Shown here one piece after another: positions 8,918-17,893 of a DNA stretch of 64,000 nt; within the stretch, counting starts at the first letter, position 1; each line of letters begins with the position of its first letter. Source of the DNA: an uncultured Rhodospirillales bacterium. GTDB taxonomy: Bacteria > Pseudomonadota > Alphaproteobacteria > Reyranellales > Reyranellaceae. The notes under the pieces were generated by a model. That model saw only the letters and a program-made list of their open reading frames with translations, was not told the origin of the DNA and ran no database searches. The stretch lies in NCBI GenBank assembly GCA_945957125.1, contig CAMFJT010000001.1, positions 1 to 64,000 of the forward strand, read 5' to 3'. A program made the position numbers and the translations under genes.

Positions 8918-9717
8918 GCGAGGCGCTGCTCGAGATCGAGGACTATCGCGGCGGCTTCCGCACCGAGACCGGCGACTTCGTGCCGGTGCTGCACGGCGTG
9001 TCCTATCGGCTGAAAGTCGGTGTCATGACCGCCGTGGTCGGCGAATCGGGCAGCGGCAAGTCGCTGGTCGCTCTCTCGGTTCTCGGCATCCAGCCGCCGG
9101 CCTTCGAGCGGACGGGCGGCCGCATCCTGTTCCGCGGCACCGACCTGCTGGGGCTCGACGAGAAGGGCCTGCGCGCCATCCGTGGGGCGGAGATCAGCAT
9201 GGTCTTCCAGGATGCCCGCGCCGCGCTCAATCCGGTGTTCACCGTTGGCCGCCAGCTCGCCGATGTCTGGCAGCTCCACCACGGCGGCGGGCGGAAGGCG
9301 GCGATGGGGCAGGCGATCGAGGCGCTACGGCGGGTGTCGATCCCCGAGCCCGAGCGGCGCGCGCGGCAATACCCGCACGAATTCTCCGGCGGCATGGCGC
9401 AGCGCGCGATGATCGCCATGGCGTCGCTGATCTGCCAGCCGGCGCTGTTGATCCTCGACGAGCCGACGACCGGGCTCGACGTGACGATCCAGTCCGACAT
9501 CATGGAGCTAATCGTCGAGCTCAGCCGCACGCGCGGGCTGACTACCTGCCTGATCACGCACGATCTCGGCGTCGTCGCGGAGACCTGCCAGGAAGTCGTG
9601 GTCATGAATGCCGGCCGGGTCGTGGAGACCGGCAGCGCCGAGGCGATCTTCACCACGCCGCGCGATCTCTATACGCAGCGCCTGCTGTCGGCCAGCCAGC
9701 TCGTCGAGGCGGCGTGA
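8914..9717 (+). CDS. ABC transporter ATPase (DppD/OppD-like)
   Basis: A 267-residue nucleotide-binding subunit energising the permease pair. Walker A GESGSGKS is at about 43-50, the Q-loop is in [12 protein letters not shown], the signature is FSGGMAQR, Walker B is [12 protein letters not shown] and the switch His is in ITHDLG. It is shorter than typical DppD (about 330) and lacks most of the C-terminal oligopeptide cap with its cysteines; the next ATPase carries that cap. It overlaps the previous and next genes by a few bases. Confidence 0.93.
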   Translation: MSEALLEIEDYRGGFRTETGDFVPVLHGVSYRLKVGVMTAVVGESGSGKSLVALSVLGIQPPAFERTGGRILFRGTDLLGLDEKGLRAIRGAEISMVFQDARAALNPVFTVGRQLADVWQLHHGGGRKAAMGQAIEALRRVSIPEPERRARQYPHEFSGGMAQRAMIAMASLICQPALLILDEPTTGLDVTIQSDIMELIVELSRTRGLTTCLITHDLGVVAETCQEVVVMNAGRVVETGSAEAIFTTPRDLYTQRLLSASQLVEAA

Positions 9718-10673
9718 TGCTGGGCCAGCCGCTTCTGCAGGTGCGCGAGCTCAGCAAGGTCTTCCCGGTCGAGGGTGGCCGAAAGCTCGTCGCGGTCGAC
9801 GGGGTCGATCTGGAGATCGTGGCCGGCGAGACGCTGGCGCTGGTCGGCGAGAGCGGCTCGGGCAAGTCGACGGTGGCGCGCTGCATCGTGCGGCTGATCG
9901 AGCCGAGCGGCGGCGACGTGGTGATCCGCGAAGAGTCGATCCTCCGGCTGCAGCCCAGCCGGCTGGCCGGCGTCTATCGCAAGATCCAGATGGTGTTCCA
10001 GGATCCCAACGCCTCGCTCAATCCGCGCATGAGCGTGCGGCAGGTGCTCGACGAGCCGCTCAAGCTCCATCTCTACCTCCTGAAGAGCGAGCGTGCGGCG
10101 CGCGTGAAGGAGCTGATCGAGATGGTTGGCCTGACGGCCGCGCATCTCGACCGCTATCCGCACGAGCTGAGCGGCGGCCAGCGCCAGCGGGTGGGCATCG
10201 CGCGCGCCATCGCGGTGTCGCCCGACATCGTCATCCTCGACGAGCCGACCTCCTCGCTCGACGTGTCGGTGCGCGGCCAGATCCTCGACCTGCTGCTCGA
10301 CCTACAGGAACGGCTGCACCTCGCCTATCTCTTCATCACCCACGACCTGCAGGTGGTGCAGCACGTCGCCGACCGGGTGGCCGTCATGTATCTCGGCGGC
10401 ATCGTCGAGACCGGCCCGACCCGGGACCTGTTCGCCGATCCGCGCCATCCCTACACGCGCGCGCTGCTCTCCGCCGCCCCCGTCGCACGCTGGGGCGTGA
10501 AGCGCACCCGCACGCGGCTGGCGGGCGAGATCGCGAGCGCAATCGACCCGCCCGACGCCTGCCGCCTGGTCGGCCGTTGCCCGCTGGCGCGGCCCGCCTG
10601 CGCCTCGGCCAAGCCGCCGCTTCTCGATATCGGCGCCGGCCGTGCCGTCGCCTGTCCCGTGGTCGTCGGATGA
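9717..10673 (+). CDS. ABC transporter ATPase (DppF/OppF-like)
   Basis: A 318-residue second nucleotide-binding subunit. Walker A is GESGSGKST, the Q-loop lies in MVFQDPNASLNP, the signature is LSGGQRQR, Walker B is IVILDEPTSSLD and the switch is ITHDLQ. The C-terminal cap shows the spaced cysteines (DACRLVGRCPLARPAC) of oligopeptide-type ATPases. The ATG at 9717 overlaps the preceding stop codon; a GTG three bases earlier is an alternative. A REP-like palindrome separates it from the binding-protein gene. Confidence 0.93.
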   Translation: MLGQPLLQVRELSKVFPVEGGRKLVAVDGVDLEIVAGETLALVGESGSGKSTVARCIVRLIEPSGGDVVIREESILRLQPSRLAGVYRKIQMVFQDPNASLNPRMSVRQVLDEPLKLHLYLLKSERAARVKELIEMVGLTAAHLDRYPHELSGGQRQRVGIARAIAVSPDIVILDEPTSSLDVSVRGQILDLLLDLQERLHLAYLFITHDLQVVQHVADRVAVMYLGGIVETGPTRDLFADPRHPYTRALLSAAPVARWGVKRTRTRLAGEIASAIDPPDACRLVGRCPLARPACASAKPPLLDIGAGRAVACPVVVG

Positions 10674-10680
10674 ACCGAAG

Positions 10681-10727
10681 CTGGGAGCGCGGCTCTCCAG
10701 AGCCGCTCGGGAGAGCCGCGCTCCCAG
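10681..10727. repeat. REP-like palindrome, GGGAGCGCGGCTCTCC family
   Basis: A perfect 18-base inverted repeat with arms at 10681-10698 (CTGGGAGCGCGGCTCTCC) and 10710-10727, separated by 11 bases. The first 28 bases are identical to the first 28 of the element at 14370. The element lies inside an operon, between the last ATPase and the binding-protein gene. A stable RNA hairpin here could adjust the high level of binding protein relative to the membrane subunits. Confidence 0.85.
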
Positions 10728-10779
10728 CAGTCACGTCATGTCCATCTACCGATACGAATGCCGAGGAGTACGTGTACCC

Positions 10780-12387
10780 ATGCTGAGACGAATGTTCCTC
10801 GCGCTGGCCGCGCTGGCTCTCCCTGCCGTCGCGGCCGACGCCAAGCCGCTGGTCCATGCCATTCCCGCCGACGTTGCGAGCCTTGATCCGGCCGATATCC
10901 GCGGCCAGCAGGACCAGGAGATCCTGGTCAACGTCTACGAGCGCCTCGTGCGGATGAAGTTCAACCCGAAGCCCGACGGCACGCTGATGGCCGATCCGGT
11001 CGAGGTCGTGCCGGAGCTCGCGGAATCGTGGACGGTCGACGGGCCGGTCATCACCTTCAAGCTGCGGCCGGGCGTGAAGTTCTTCCAGACCGGCAATCCG
11101 ATGACCTCGGAGGACGTGCGCTACGCCTTCGAGCGGCTGGTCCGCATCACCGGCAACGGCAGGAATCAGGCCGGCATCGCCGGCATCTTCAAGGCCGAGC
11201 AGATCGAGGCGGTCGATCCGATGACGGTGAAGATCACCTTCACCGACGGCAGCGGCACGCCGACGGCGATCCCCGTCGCGCTGACCTCGATGAAGTTCCA
11301 GCAGTTCGCGGTGATCGATTCGGTCGAGGTCAAGAAGCACGCCACGACCGAGGACCCATGGGCCAACGAATGGCTCAAGAAGAACCTCGCTACGACCGGG
11401 CCGTACTACATCGCCAACCGTCAGCTCGGCCAGCAGATCGAGCTCAAGGCCGTGCCCAACCACTGGTCGGGCAAGCAGCCGCCGTTCGAGGACGTGGTTC
11501 TGCGCATCATCGGCAATGCCGACCTGGTGTCGCTGATCAAGGGCGGCGTGGTCGACTATGCCGCCGAGGGGCTGACCGGACGCCAGTACGACGCCCTGCA
11601 GGCGGCCGGCTTCCCCGTGCTGCACGGCGAGACGCCGTCGATCATGCGGCTGCACATGGCGATGGACAAGGAGCCCTTCACCGACGCGCGTGTGCGCCAG
11701 GCGATGCTCTACGCCATCCCGCACGACCGCATCGTGAAGACCGCGCTGGCCGGCCGCGGCAAGCGGCAGACCTGCCTGTGGAACGCCGAGGACTGGACCT
11801 GCAACAACGGCTACGAGAAATACAAGTACGATCCCGCCAAGGCCAAGGCGCTGCTCAAGGAGGCCGGCAAGGAGAAGTTCTCCTTCGACCTCTGGTATTC
11901 CACCGCGCTGCCCTACAACAGCGACATCGCCATCATCATCGCCGATTCGCTGAAGGGGATCGGCGTGACGGCGAACCTCAAGCCGACGCCGGCGCTGCAG
12001 CTCCTCGACGCCTATCGCGCGCGCATCAACGGCGTCGACCAGACCATGAGCGGCATGTACCTCAACGAGTTCGTGATCTGGCTCAACGATCCCTCCACGC
12101 TGGCCAACCTCGCGATGGTGACCAAGAGCCCGCAGGGCGGCATCAGCAACTGGGCGCGCTTCAGCGACCCAGCCGTCGACGAGGCGCACTACAAGTACCG
12201 CAACTCGAGCGACCGCGAGGGACGCCTCGCCGCCTACCGCATGATCCAGGACAAGGCGGCCGACTCGGCCTCGACGATCAATCCGATCATCCTGGTCGGC
12301 CGCACCATCGTGGTCAGCCCGAAGATCACCGGCGTCACCTTTTCACAGGACCCCTACGCCCGTTACGTCTACCTTCATCCGAAATGA
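10780..12387 (+). CDS. Periplasmic substrate-binding protein, peptide/nickel ABC family (SBP_bac_5)
   Basis: A 535-residue exported binding protein of the DppA/OppA type (cluster C). A signal peptide of about 19 residues (MLRRMFLALAALALPAVAA) precedes the mature start. The segment DVASLDPADIRGQQDQEIL followed by NVYERLVR is the usual domain-I entry, and ELAESWTV with FKLRPGVKF is the family signature region near residue 80. Two cysteines near 328-338 could form a disulfide. GAGGAG lies 11 bases before the ATG. The gene follows the transporter genes and overlaps the amidohydrolase by four bases. The ligand is unknown. Confidence 0.92.
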   Translation: MLRRMFLALAALALPAVAADAKPLVHAIPADVASLDPADIRGQQDQEILVNVYERLVRMKFNPKPDGTLMADPVEVVPELAESWTVDGPVITFKLRPGVKFFQTGNPMTSEDVRYAFERLVRITGNGRNQAGIAGIFKAEQIEAVDPMTVKITFTDGSGTPTAIPVALTSMKFQQFAVIDSVEVKKHATTEDPWANEWLKKNLATTGPYYIANRQLGQQIELKAVPNHWSGKQPPFEDVVLRIIGNADLVSLIKGGVVDYAAEGLTGRQYDALQAAGFPVLHGETPSIMRLHMAMDKEPFTDARVRQAMLYAIPHDRIVKTALAGRGKRQTCLWNAEDWTCNNGYEKYKYDPAKAKALLKEAGKEKFSFDLWYSTALPYNSDIAIIIADSLKGIGVTANLKPTPALQLLDAYRARINGVDQTMSGMYLNEFVIWLNDPSTLANLAMVTKSPQGGISNWARFSDPAVDEAHYKYRNSSDREGRLAAYRMIQDKAADSASTINPIILVGRTIVVSPKITGVTFSQDPYARYVYLHPK

Positions 12388-13562
12388 GGGAAAGCGTGGA
12401 AATCAAGCGGGCGGCGTGTGAGCGAATCGATGCCGTTTCGCGGGATCTGTTCGACATCAGCGCGCAAATGCATGCCGAAACCGAGCTCTCCTTCGACGAG
12501 GTCAAGGCGCAGGCGTGGCAGTGCGCGGCCCTGCGCGCGGCCGGCTTCGCGGTCGAGGAGGGCCTCGGCTCGCTGAAGACCGCCTTCCGCGCCACCGCCG
12601 CCTCGGCCAAGCCCGGCCCGCGCATCGCCTTCCTCTGCGAGTACGACGGCCTGCCCGTCTACCGGCAGAGCTGCGGCCACAACGTCGTGGCGGCGGCCGG
12701 TGTCGGTGCGGCGATCGGGCTGGCGAGCGTGATCGGCGAGATCGGCGGCACGGCGATCGCGCTCGGCACGCCCGGCGAGGAGGGCGGTGGCGGCAAGAAC
12801 ATCCTGCACCGCGAAGGCTTCTTCGCGGGCATCGACGCGATGATGCTGGTCTATCCCGGCTTCGACAACATCGCCCATTCCCGCTCGCTTTGCGTCACGC
12901 GCGTGCAGGTCGATTACCACGGCAAGGCCGCGCACGCCGCGGCGCGGCCGGAGCTCGGCATCAACGCGCTCGACGCGCTGCTGCTGGCGATCAACGGCAT
13001 TTCCGCCCTGCGCCAGCAGCTGCCGTCGGACGTGCGCGTGCACACCATCATCACCAAGGGCGGGACCCTGCCGCAGGTCGTGCCCGATCACACCACCGCG
13101 GTGTTCACCGTCCGCGCCAACAATCCCGAGACGCTGAACGCCGTCATCCCGCGCATCGATGCCTGCCTGCAGGGCGGGGCGCTGATGACCGGCGCGCGGC
13201 TCGAACGCACCTGGCGCGACAAGCCCGGCCGCGAGCTGCTGAGCAACCTCGCGATGGCGCAGAGCTTCGAGCGCAATCTCCAGGCGCTCGGCCGCGCGAC
13301 GCGCCCGCGCGACGAGCTGTCGGGCGCGTGGTCGGGCGATACCGGCAACGTGAGCTGGTTCGTGCCGACCATCCAGCCGCAGATGGCGATGACGGCGCGG
13401 GACGTGCCGCCGCACAGCCACGAGTTCCACGCCGCCTCGATCGGGCCGGCGGCGGAGGCCTGCATTCTCGATTCGGCCAAGGCGATGGCCATGACCGCGA
13501 TTGATCTCGTCACGGACGGCGCGCTGTTGCAAAAGGTTCGGGCGGAATTTTCCGCCGCATAG
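12384..13562 (+). CDS. M20 family metal-dependent amidohydrolase (AbgB/aminoacylase-like)
   Basis: A 392-residue cytoplasmic zinc hydrolase of the M20 family. Visible features are the MHAETELSFDE N-terminal motif, FLCEYDGLP (metal-ligand region), SCGHNVVAA, GTPGEEGGGGK with the catalytic and metal-binding glutamates, and the small dimerisation domain beginning around HGKAAHAAARPE. The CGHN form resembles AbgB/M20D2 proteins, which cleave N-acyl or p-aminobenzoyl amino acids. It overlaps the binding-protein gene by four bases (ATGA); a GTG at 12396 is an alternative start. It probably hydrolyses an amide in the compound imported by the operon. Confidence 0.9.
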   Translation: MRESVEIKRAACERIDAVSRDLFDISAQMHAETELSFDEVKAQAWQCAALRAAGFAVEEGLGSLKTAFRATAASAKPGPRIAFLCEYDGLPVYRQSCGHNVVAAAGVGAAIGLASVIGEIGGTAIALGTPGEEGGGGKNILHREGFFAGIDAMMLVYPGFDNIAHSRSLCVTRVQVDYHGKAAHAAARPELGINALDALLLAINGISALRQQLPSDVRVHTIITKGGTLPQVVPDHTTAVFTVRANNPETLNAVIPRIDACLQGGALMTGARLERTWRDKPGRELLSNLAMAQSFERNLQALGRATRPRDELSGAWSGDTGNVSWFVPTIQPQMAMTARDVPPHSHEFHAASIGPAAEACILDSAKAMAMTAIDLVTDGALLQKVRAEFSAA

Positions 13563-13575
13563 CAGGAGCCTTGAC

Positions 13576-14364
13576 GTGACGGCACGGGACAATTGGGGCT
13601 GGCGGGCCCGCATCGGCATGTTCATCGTCGGCGGCGAGGTCGTGCCGGAGGCCGAATGGTGGGCGATGGCGCCGGCCGGCGTCTCCATCCACGCCGCCCG
13701 CGTGACGGCGAGGGCGCCCTGGGCGCGCTGGCGCGAGGACAGGAGCGGCGTCGAGCCCGAGGACGACCTGCTGCGCGGCGCACGGCAGTTCGCGGCGATG
13801 CGGCTGGCGGCCGTCACGGTCGGGCACAGCTCGAGCAGCATCCTGGGCGGCAAGGAATGGGACGCCGCGACCGTGGCGAGCCTGTCTCCCGTGATCGGAG
13901 CAGGAACCGTCGTCACCACCAACGGCCTCGATACGCAGGCCGCGCTGAAGGCGTGTGACGTGAAGCGGCCGTTCCTGGTCCTGCCGCCATGGTTCAACGA
14001 CGACACGGTGGCGGCGGGCCTGCGCTACTACGCCGATCATGGCCTCGCGACGTCGGGGCACCTGCGCTACGACCCCGGCCGCAAGTGGCGCGATCTCCCG
14101 CCAGCCGAGCTGGTCGGGCAGGGGATGGGGCTGGAGCAGGAGGTCGAGCCGCTCTTCGCGCAGATCCGCGCGGCGTGCCCCGCCGAGGCCGACGGCGTGC
14201 TGATCGCCGGCACCGGCTTCCGCTGCGTGGCGATCCTCGACGCGCTCGAGCAGGACCTGAAACGGCCGGTCATCTCCGCCAACCAGGCCAGCCTCTGGCA
14301 CTGCCTGCGATTGGCCGGCGTGCGGACGACCGTCGACGGCTACGGTAGCCTGTTGCGGCTTTGA
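13576..14364 (+). CDS. Asp/Glu racemase or arylmalonate-decarboxylase-like protein
   Basis: A 262-residue soluble protein resembling the Asp/Glu/hydantoin racemase and maleate isomerase/arylmalonate decarboxylase group. It has an N-terminal GMFIVGGEVVPEAEWW strand-loop like maleate isomerases, TVGHSSSSILGG around residue 85-96, an active-site-like TTNGLDTQAALKA region, and ADGVLIAGTGFRCVAIL near the C-terminus. Only one of the two usual catalytic cysteines is evident (in GFRC; another Cys lies in KACDVKR), so the activity is uncertain. AGGAG at 13564-13568 supports the GTG start. It is the last gene of the transporter operon. Confidence 0.75.
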   Translation: MTARDNWGWRARIGMFIVGGEVVPEAEWWAMAPAGVSIHAARVTARAPWARWREDRSGVEPEDDLLRGARQFAAMRLAAVTVGHSSSSILGGKEWDAATVASLSPVIGAGTVVTTNGLDTQAALKACDVKRPFLVLPPWFNDDTVAAGLRYYADHGLATSGHLRYDPGRKWRDLPPAELVGQGMGLEQEVEPLFAQIRAACPAEADGVLIAGTGFRCVAILDALEQDLKRPVISANQASLWHCLRLAGVRTTVDGYGSLLRL

Positions 14365-14369
14365 TCCTG

Positions 14370-14449
14370 CTGGGAGCGCGGCTCTCCAGAGCCGCTCATG
14401 GGATGTTGCAAGCCGAAGAAAGAGCGGCTCTGGAGAGCCGGGCTCCCAG
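14370..14449. repeat. REP-like palindrome between convergent genes
   Basis: Two 28-base arms (14370-14397 and 14422-14449) match as an inverted repeat with one mismatch, and a 24-base loop lies between them. The left arm is identical to the start of the element at 10681. Each arm also contains a smaller palindrome, GCGGCTCT-CC-AGAGCCGC. It sits between the 3' ends of the racemase-like gene and glmS, consistent with a bidirectional RNA 3' end structure. Confidence 0.85.
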
Positions 14450-14460
14450 CGAGCATGACG

Positions 14461-16281
14461 TCATTCGACCGTGACCGATTTCGCGAGGTTGCGCGGCTGG
14501 TCGATGTTGGTGCCGCGCTGCAGGGCGACGTGATAGGCGAGAAGCTGCAGCGGGATGTTGAGCAGGAGCGGATCGAGCTCCGGCTCCAGGGCGGGAATCT
14601 CGAACGACCGGTCGAACGTCGTCGGCGCCTCGCCGGGATGGGTGATGGCGATCACCGGCCCGCCGCGCGCCTTGATCTCCTCGACGGTGGAGATGTTCTT
14701 GGCGAAAAGGTCGTCGCGCGGCAGCACGACGACGGACGGCGTCTGCAGCGAAATCAGGGCCAGCGGTCCGTGCTTCAGCTCCGAGGCCGGATAGGCCTCG
14801 GCGTGGAGGTAGCTCACCTCCTTGAGCTTCAGCGCGCCCTCGGCGGCGATGGCGTGGCCGGCCGCGCGGCCGACATAGAATGCATGTTCGGCGCCGGCGA
14901 AAGCCTCGGCGAGCTGCGCGATCTCGGGCTCGCGTGCGAGAATCGCGGCGATATGGTCGGGCAGGACCTGCAGCGCGCGGACCAGCCGTGCGCCGCTGGC
15001 GACCGAGAGATCGCGCAGCCGGCCGAGATGGATCGCCAGCAGGGCCATCGCCACCGCGCTGCAGGTGAAGGTCTTGGTCGAGACGACGGCGACCTCGGGA
15101 CCGGCATGCAGATAGATGCCTTGCCCGCATTCGCGCGCGATCGTGCTGCCGACCACGTTGACGATGCCCAGGATGCGCCCGCCCTTGCGCTTGATCTCCT
15201 GCACGGCGGCCAGGGTGTCGAACGTCTCGCCCGACTGGCTGACGGCGATGTAGAGCGTATCGCGCTCGACGACGGCGTTGCGGTAGCGGAACTCCGACGC
15301 AGGTTCGGCATGGGCGGGAATGCGCGCCAGGGTCTCGATCAGGTGCGCGCCGACGGCGCCGGCGAGATAGGCCGCGCCGCATCCCAGGATCTTGACCCGG
15401 CGCACGTCGAGCAGGTCGCGCGCGCCGAGCTGGAGGCCGCCGAGATGCGTCGTCTGGAAGCGCGTGTCGAGCCGGCCGCCGAGCGTGCGCCGCACGGCGT
15501 CGGGCTGCTCGGCGATCTCCTTGCGCATGTAGTGGGTGTATTCGCCCTTCTCGAAAGCCTCGTCCTTCCACGGGATCGTCGAGGGCGTCTTGACGGTCGT
15601 CGCGCCGTCGAGCGTGCGTGTCTCGTAGCCGTCGGCGCGGACCGCGGCGATCTCGCCGTCGTCGAGATGCACCACGCTCGTGGTGTGCCGCACCAGCGCG
15701 GCGGGATCGGAGGCGAAGAACATCTCGCCGTCGCCGATGCCGAGCACGAGCGGGCTGCCGTTGCGCGCCACCACCAGAGTGTCGGGCCGCTCGGCGTCGA
15801 CGACGGCCAGCCCATAGGCGCCGACGATGCGCCCCAGCGCCGCGCCGACGACGCTCTCCAGCGGCGAGCCGTCGTCCATCAGGGCGATCAGATGGGCGAA
15901 CACCTCGGTGTCGGTGTCGGACGTGAAGATGCAGCCGCGGTCGGTGAGCTGCGCGCGCAGCGCGGCGGCGTTCTCGACGATGCCGTTATGCACCACGGCG
16001 TAACGGCCGCTACCGTCGCAATGCGGATGGGCGTTGCGGTCGCTCGGCTCGCCGTGGGTGGCCCAGCGCGTGTGGGCGATGCCGAAGGTTCCCTTGAACT
16101 TCTGCGGCTGCAGCGTGTCGAGCTCGCGCACGCGGCCCTTGCGTTTGGCGACGCGCAGCTTGCCCTTGCCGCCGATGGCGATGCCGGCCGAGTCGTAACC
16201 GCGATATTCCAGCCGATGCAGGCCCTCGAGCAGGATGGGCGCCGCCTGGCGCTTGCCGATGTAACCGACGATTCCGCACAT
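14461..16281 (-). CDS. glmS: Glutamine--fructose-6-phosphate aminotransferase (isomerizing)
   Basis: A 606-residue enzyme that makes glucosamine-6-phosphate from fructose-6-phosphate and glutamine, the entry step to peptidoglycan and LPS amino sugars. Met is followed by the N-terminal nucleophile Cys2 (MCGIVGYIG). The glutaminase domain contains HTRWATHGEPS and NGIVEN. Two SIS domains follow (ILGCGAAYLAG, SQSGETFDT), and the protein ends SVTVE as in the family. Its length is standard. It is probably housekeeping and independent of its neighbours. Confidence 0.96.
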   Translation of the reverse strand: MCGIVGYIGKRQAAPILLEGLHRLEYRGYDSAGIAIGGKGKLRVAKRKGRVRELDTLQPQKFKGTFGIAHTRWATHGEPSDRNAHPHCDGSGRYAVVHNGIVENAAALRAQLTDRGCIFTSDTDTEVFAHLIALMDDGSPLESVVGAALGRIVGAYGLAVVDAERPDTLVVARNGSPLVLGIGDGEMFFASDPAALVRHTTSVVHLDDGEIAAVRADGYETRTLDGATTVKTPSTIPWKDEAFEKGEYTHYMRKEIAEQPDAVRRTLGGRLDTRFQTTHLGGLQLGARDLLDVRRVKILGCGAAYLAGAVGAHLIETLARIPAHAEPASEFRYRNAVVERDTLYIAVSQSGETFDTLAAVQEIKRKGGRILGIVNVVGSTIARECGQGIYLHAGPEVAVVSTKTFTCSAVAMALLAIHLGRLRDLSVASGARLVRALQVLPDHIAAILAREPEIAQLAEAFAGAEHAFYVGRAAGHAIAAEGALKLKEVSYLHAEAYPASELKHGPLALISLQTPSVVVLPRDDLFAKNISTVEEIKARGGPVIAITHPGEAPTTFDRSFEIPALEPELDPLLLNIPLQLLAYHVALQRGTNIDQPRNLAKSVTVE

Positions 16282-16289
16282 GGGATTTC

Positions 16290-16568
16290 CTAGCCGTAGA
16301 CGATGCGGCGCAATTGCCGCCGGGAGTAAGCCGGCGCAGCGAAACGACGGCGCGACAGCTCCTGGTCGAGGCGGGCGAATATCAGTGCGTTCGACAGGCC
16401 CTGGCGCTGAAGCTCCAGATGGCGCCGTCGAACGAACTGCTCCGGCAGCTCGCCCAGGAACGACAACACCTCGTCGACCAACCGTTCGGCTTGCCCGCGC
16501 TCCAGTCGCGTCGTTCGCGCGAGGTATTCGACGAGGTCGTCCAAGTCGGTCGGCTCAGCGTTGTTCAC
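16290..16568 (-). CDS. Small conserved-type hypothetical protein
   Basis: A 92-residue basic helical protein without signal peptide or membrane helix. The N-terminal half is acidic-helical (DLDDLVEYLART). The C-terminal half is rich in arginine and ends with YSRRQLRRIVYG. I recall similar C-termini (FAAPAxSxRQLRRIIYG) in unnamed proteobacterial proteins. The start is a GTG at 16568; the upstream open frame is antisense to the amidohydrolase gene and was not accepted. It ends 8 bases before the glmS start on the same strand, so it may be co-transcribed with glmS. The function is unknown. Confidence 0.65.
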   Translation of the reverse strand: MNNAEPTDLDDLVEYLARTTRLERGQAERLVDEVLSFLGELPEQFVRRRHLELQRQGLSNALIFARLDQELSRRRFAAPAYSRRQLRRIVYG

Positions 16569-16632
16569 GCAAACCTCTAGGAATCGGGCTACGCATGGAA
16601 GTATTTTGCCCGAATTCGGGCAGGAGTTCAGG

Positions 16633-17685
16633 ATGACGATGCGACTGGGACGTCGGGGTTTGATGGGGCTCGGGGTGGCGGCCGGAGCGGTCGGTTTGGC
16701 CGGAACGCCGCCGCGGGCCGCGACGACGACCCGCAAGATCGCGCTGGAGGAGCATTTCTCGACGCCGGAGCTGGTCAAGCGCGGACTCGTCGCCCGGCCG
16801 ACGAATTCCGAGACGCTGTTTGCCGACATCGAGCGCCGGCTGGCCGATTTCGACGAGCTGCGGCTCGCGGCCATGGATGCCGCCGGCATCGACCTCTCGG
16901 TCCTATCGGTGACCACGCCCGGCATCCAGGGCATGACCGATGCGAAGGAGGCGGTCTCGCTGGCGCAGGCGAGCAACGATCTGCTCGCCGACGTGGTGCG
17001 CAAGCGGCCGAAGCGCTATGCGGGCTTCGCGGCGCTGCCCCTGCAGGATCCCGCCGCCGCCGCGGGCGAGCTGCAGCGCTGCGTGAAGGAACTCGGCTTC
17101 AAGGGCGCGCTGATCAACGGACAGACCGAGGGCCATTATCTCGACGACGATCGCTTCCTGCCTTTCTGGGAACGGGCGCACGATCTCGGCGTGCCGGTGT
17201 ATCTCCATCCCGGTCTCCTGCCCGACAAGCCGGCGATGTTCGCCGGCCGGCCCGAGCTCGACGGACCGGTCTGGGCGTGGACGGCCGATACCGGCGCGCA
17301 TGCGCTGCGGCTGATCTTCGGCGGGGCTTGCAAGCGGTTCCCACGGCTGACGATCATCCTCGGCCACATGGGTGAGACCCTGCCGTACCTGCTGTGGCGG
17401 CTCGACAGCCGCTACCAGCTCCAGGTCGGCCAGACACTGGCGCAGGACGAGCGGCCCTCCACCCTGTTCCGCCGCAACTTCGCGATCACGACATCCGGGG
17501 TGTTCGACCCCGCGCCGCTGGCGGCGGCCATCGCCACGATCGGCGAGGACAACATCCTGTTCTCGGTCGACTATCCCTACGAGGACTCGAATGCCGCCGC
17601 CGCCTTCATCGAGAATGCTCCGCTGAGCGAGGCTTCCCGCGCGAAGATCTGCAGCGGCAACGCCAGGCGCCTCCTGCATCTGTAG
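16633..17685 (+). CDS. Exported amidohydrolase family 2 protein (ACMSD/gamma-resorcylate-decarboxylase-like)
   Basis: A 350-residue metal-dependent TIM-barrel protein of the amidohydrolase-2 group, which includes decarboxylases of aromatic acids. The N-terminus LGRRGLMGLGVAAGAVGLAG looks like a Tat-type signal. The mature part begins IALEEHFSTPEL; its E-x-H replaces the usual HxH metal site, as in gamma-resorcylate decarboxylases. VYLHPG supplies a further metal histidine, ILGHMGE another, and SVDYPYED the catalytic Asp. AGGAG at 16622-16626 supports the ATG at 16633. An exported member of this group is somewhat unusual. The substrate is unknown. Confidence 0.85.
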   Translation: MTMRLGRRGLMGLGVAAGAVGLAGTPPRAATTTRKIALEEHFSTPELVKRGLVARPTNSETLFADIERRLADFDELRLAAMDAAGIDLSVLSVTTPGIQGMTDAKEAVSLAQASNDLLADVVRKRPKRYAGFAALPLQDPAAAAGELQRCVKELGFKGALINGQTEGHYLDDDRFLPFWERAHDLGVPVYLHPGLLPDKPAMFAGRPELDGPVWAWTADTGAHALRLIFGGACKRFPRLTIILGHMGETLPYLLWRLDSRYQLQVGQTLAQDERPSTLFRRNFAITTSGVFDPAPLAAAIATIGEDNILFSVDYPYEDSNAAAAFIENAPLSEASRAKICSGNARRLLHL

Positions 17686-17712
17686 TTCCGATTCTTGAGC
17701 CTGATGAGTTTC

Positions 17713-17746
17713 GCTGGGGGCGCCACTGGAGTGGCGCGCCCGCAGC
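17713..17746. repeat. Hairpin related to the GTGGCGCG repeat family
   Basis: GCTGGGGGCGCCAC (17713-17726), a TGGA loop and GTGGCGCGCCCGCAGC (17731-17746) form a strong imperfect hairpin. It lies 28 bases after the amidohydrolase stop codon. The GTGGCGCG part resembles the elements at 97 and 4440. It may act as a transcript 3' end structure. Confidence 0.6.
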
Positions 17747-17893
17747 ACAAGACTCTCTGAGCTCGAGAAATCACAAGCTCACACGACGACGAGTGCAGGC
17801 CTCGGATGCATGTTCCGGCGAGGTCAGGAAAAAAGACTGTGGTTTTCGGGCTCGTGTTCGGCTTAGGCTGCGAGCCCACATCAAGGGAAGCCC

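Noticed and set aside
16569..17003. Long N-terminal extension of the small protein at 16290
   Set aside because: The extension is antisense to the amidohydrolase gene and has shadow-like composition. A GTG at 16568 gives a sensible start.
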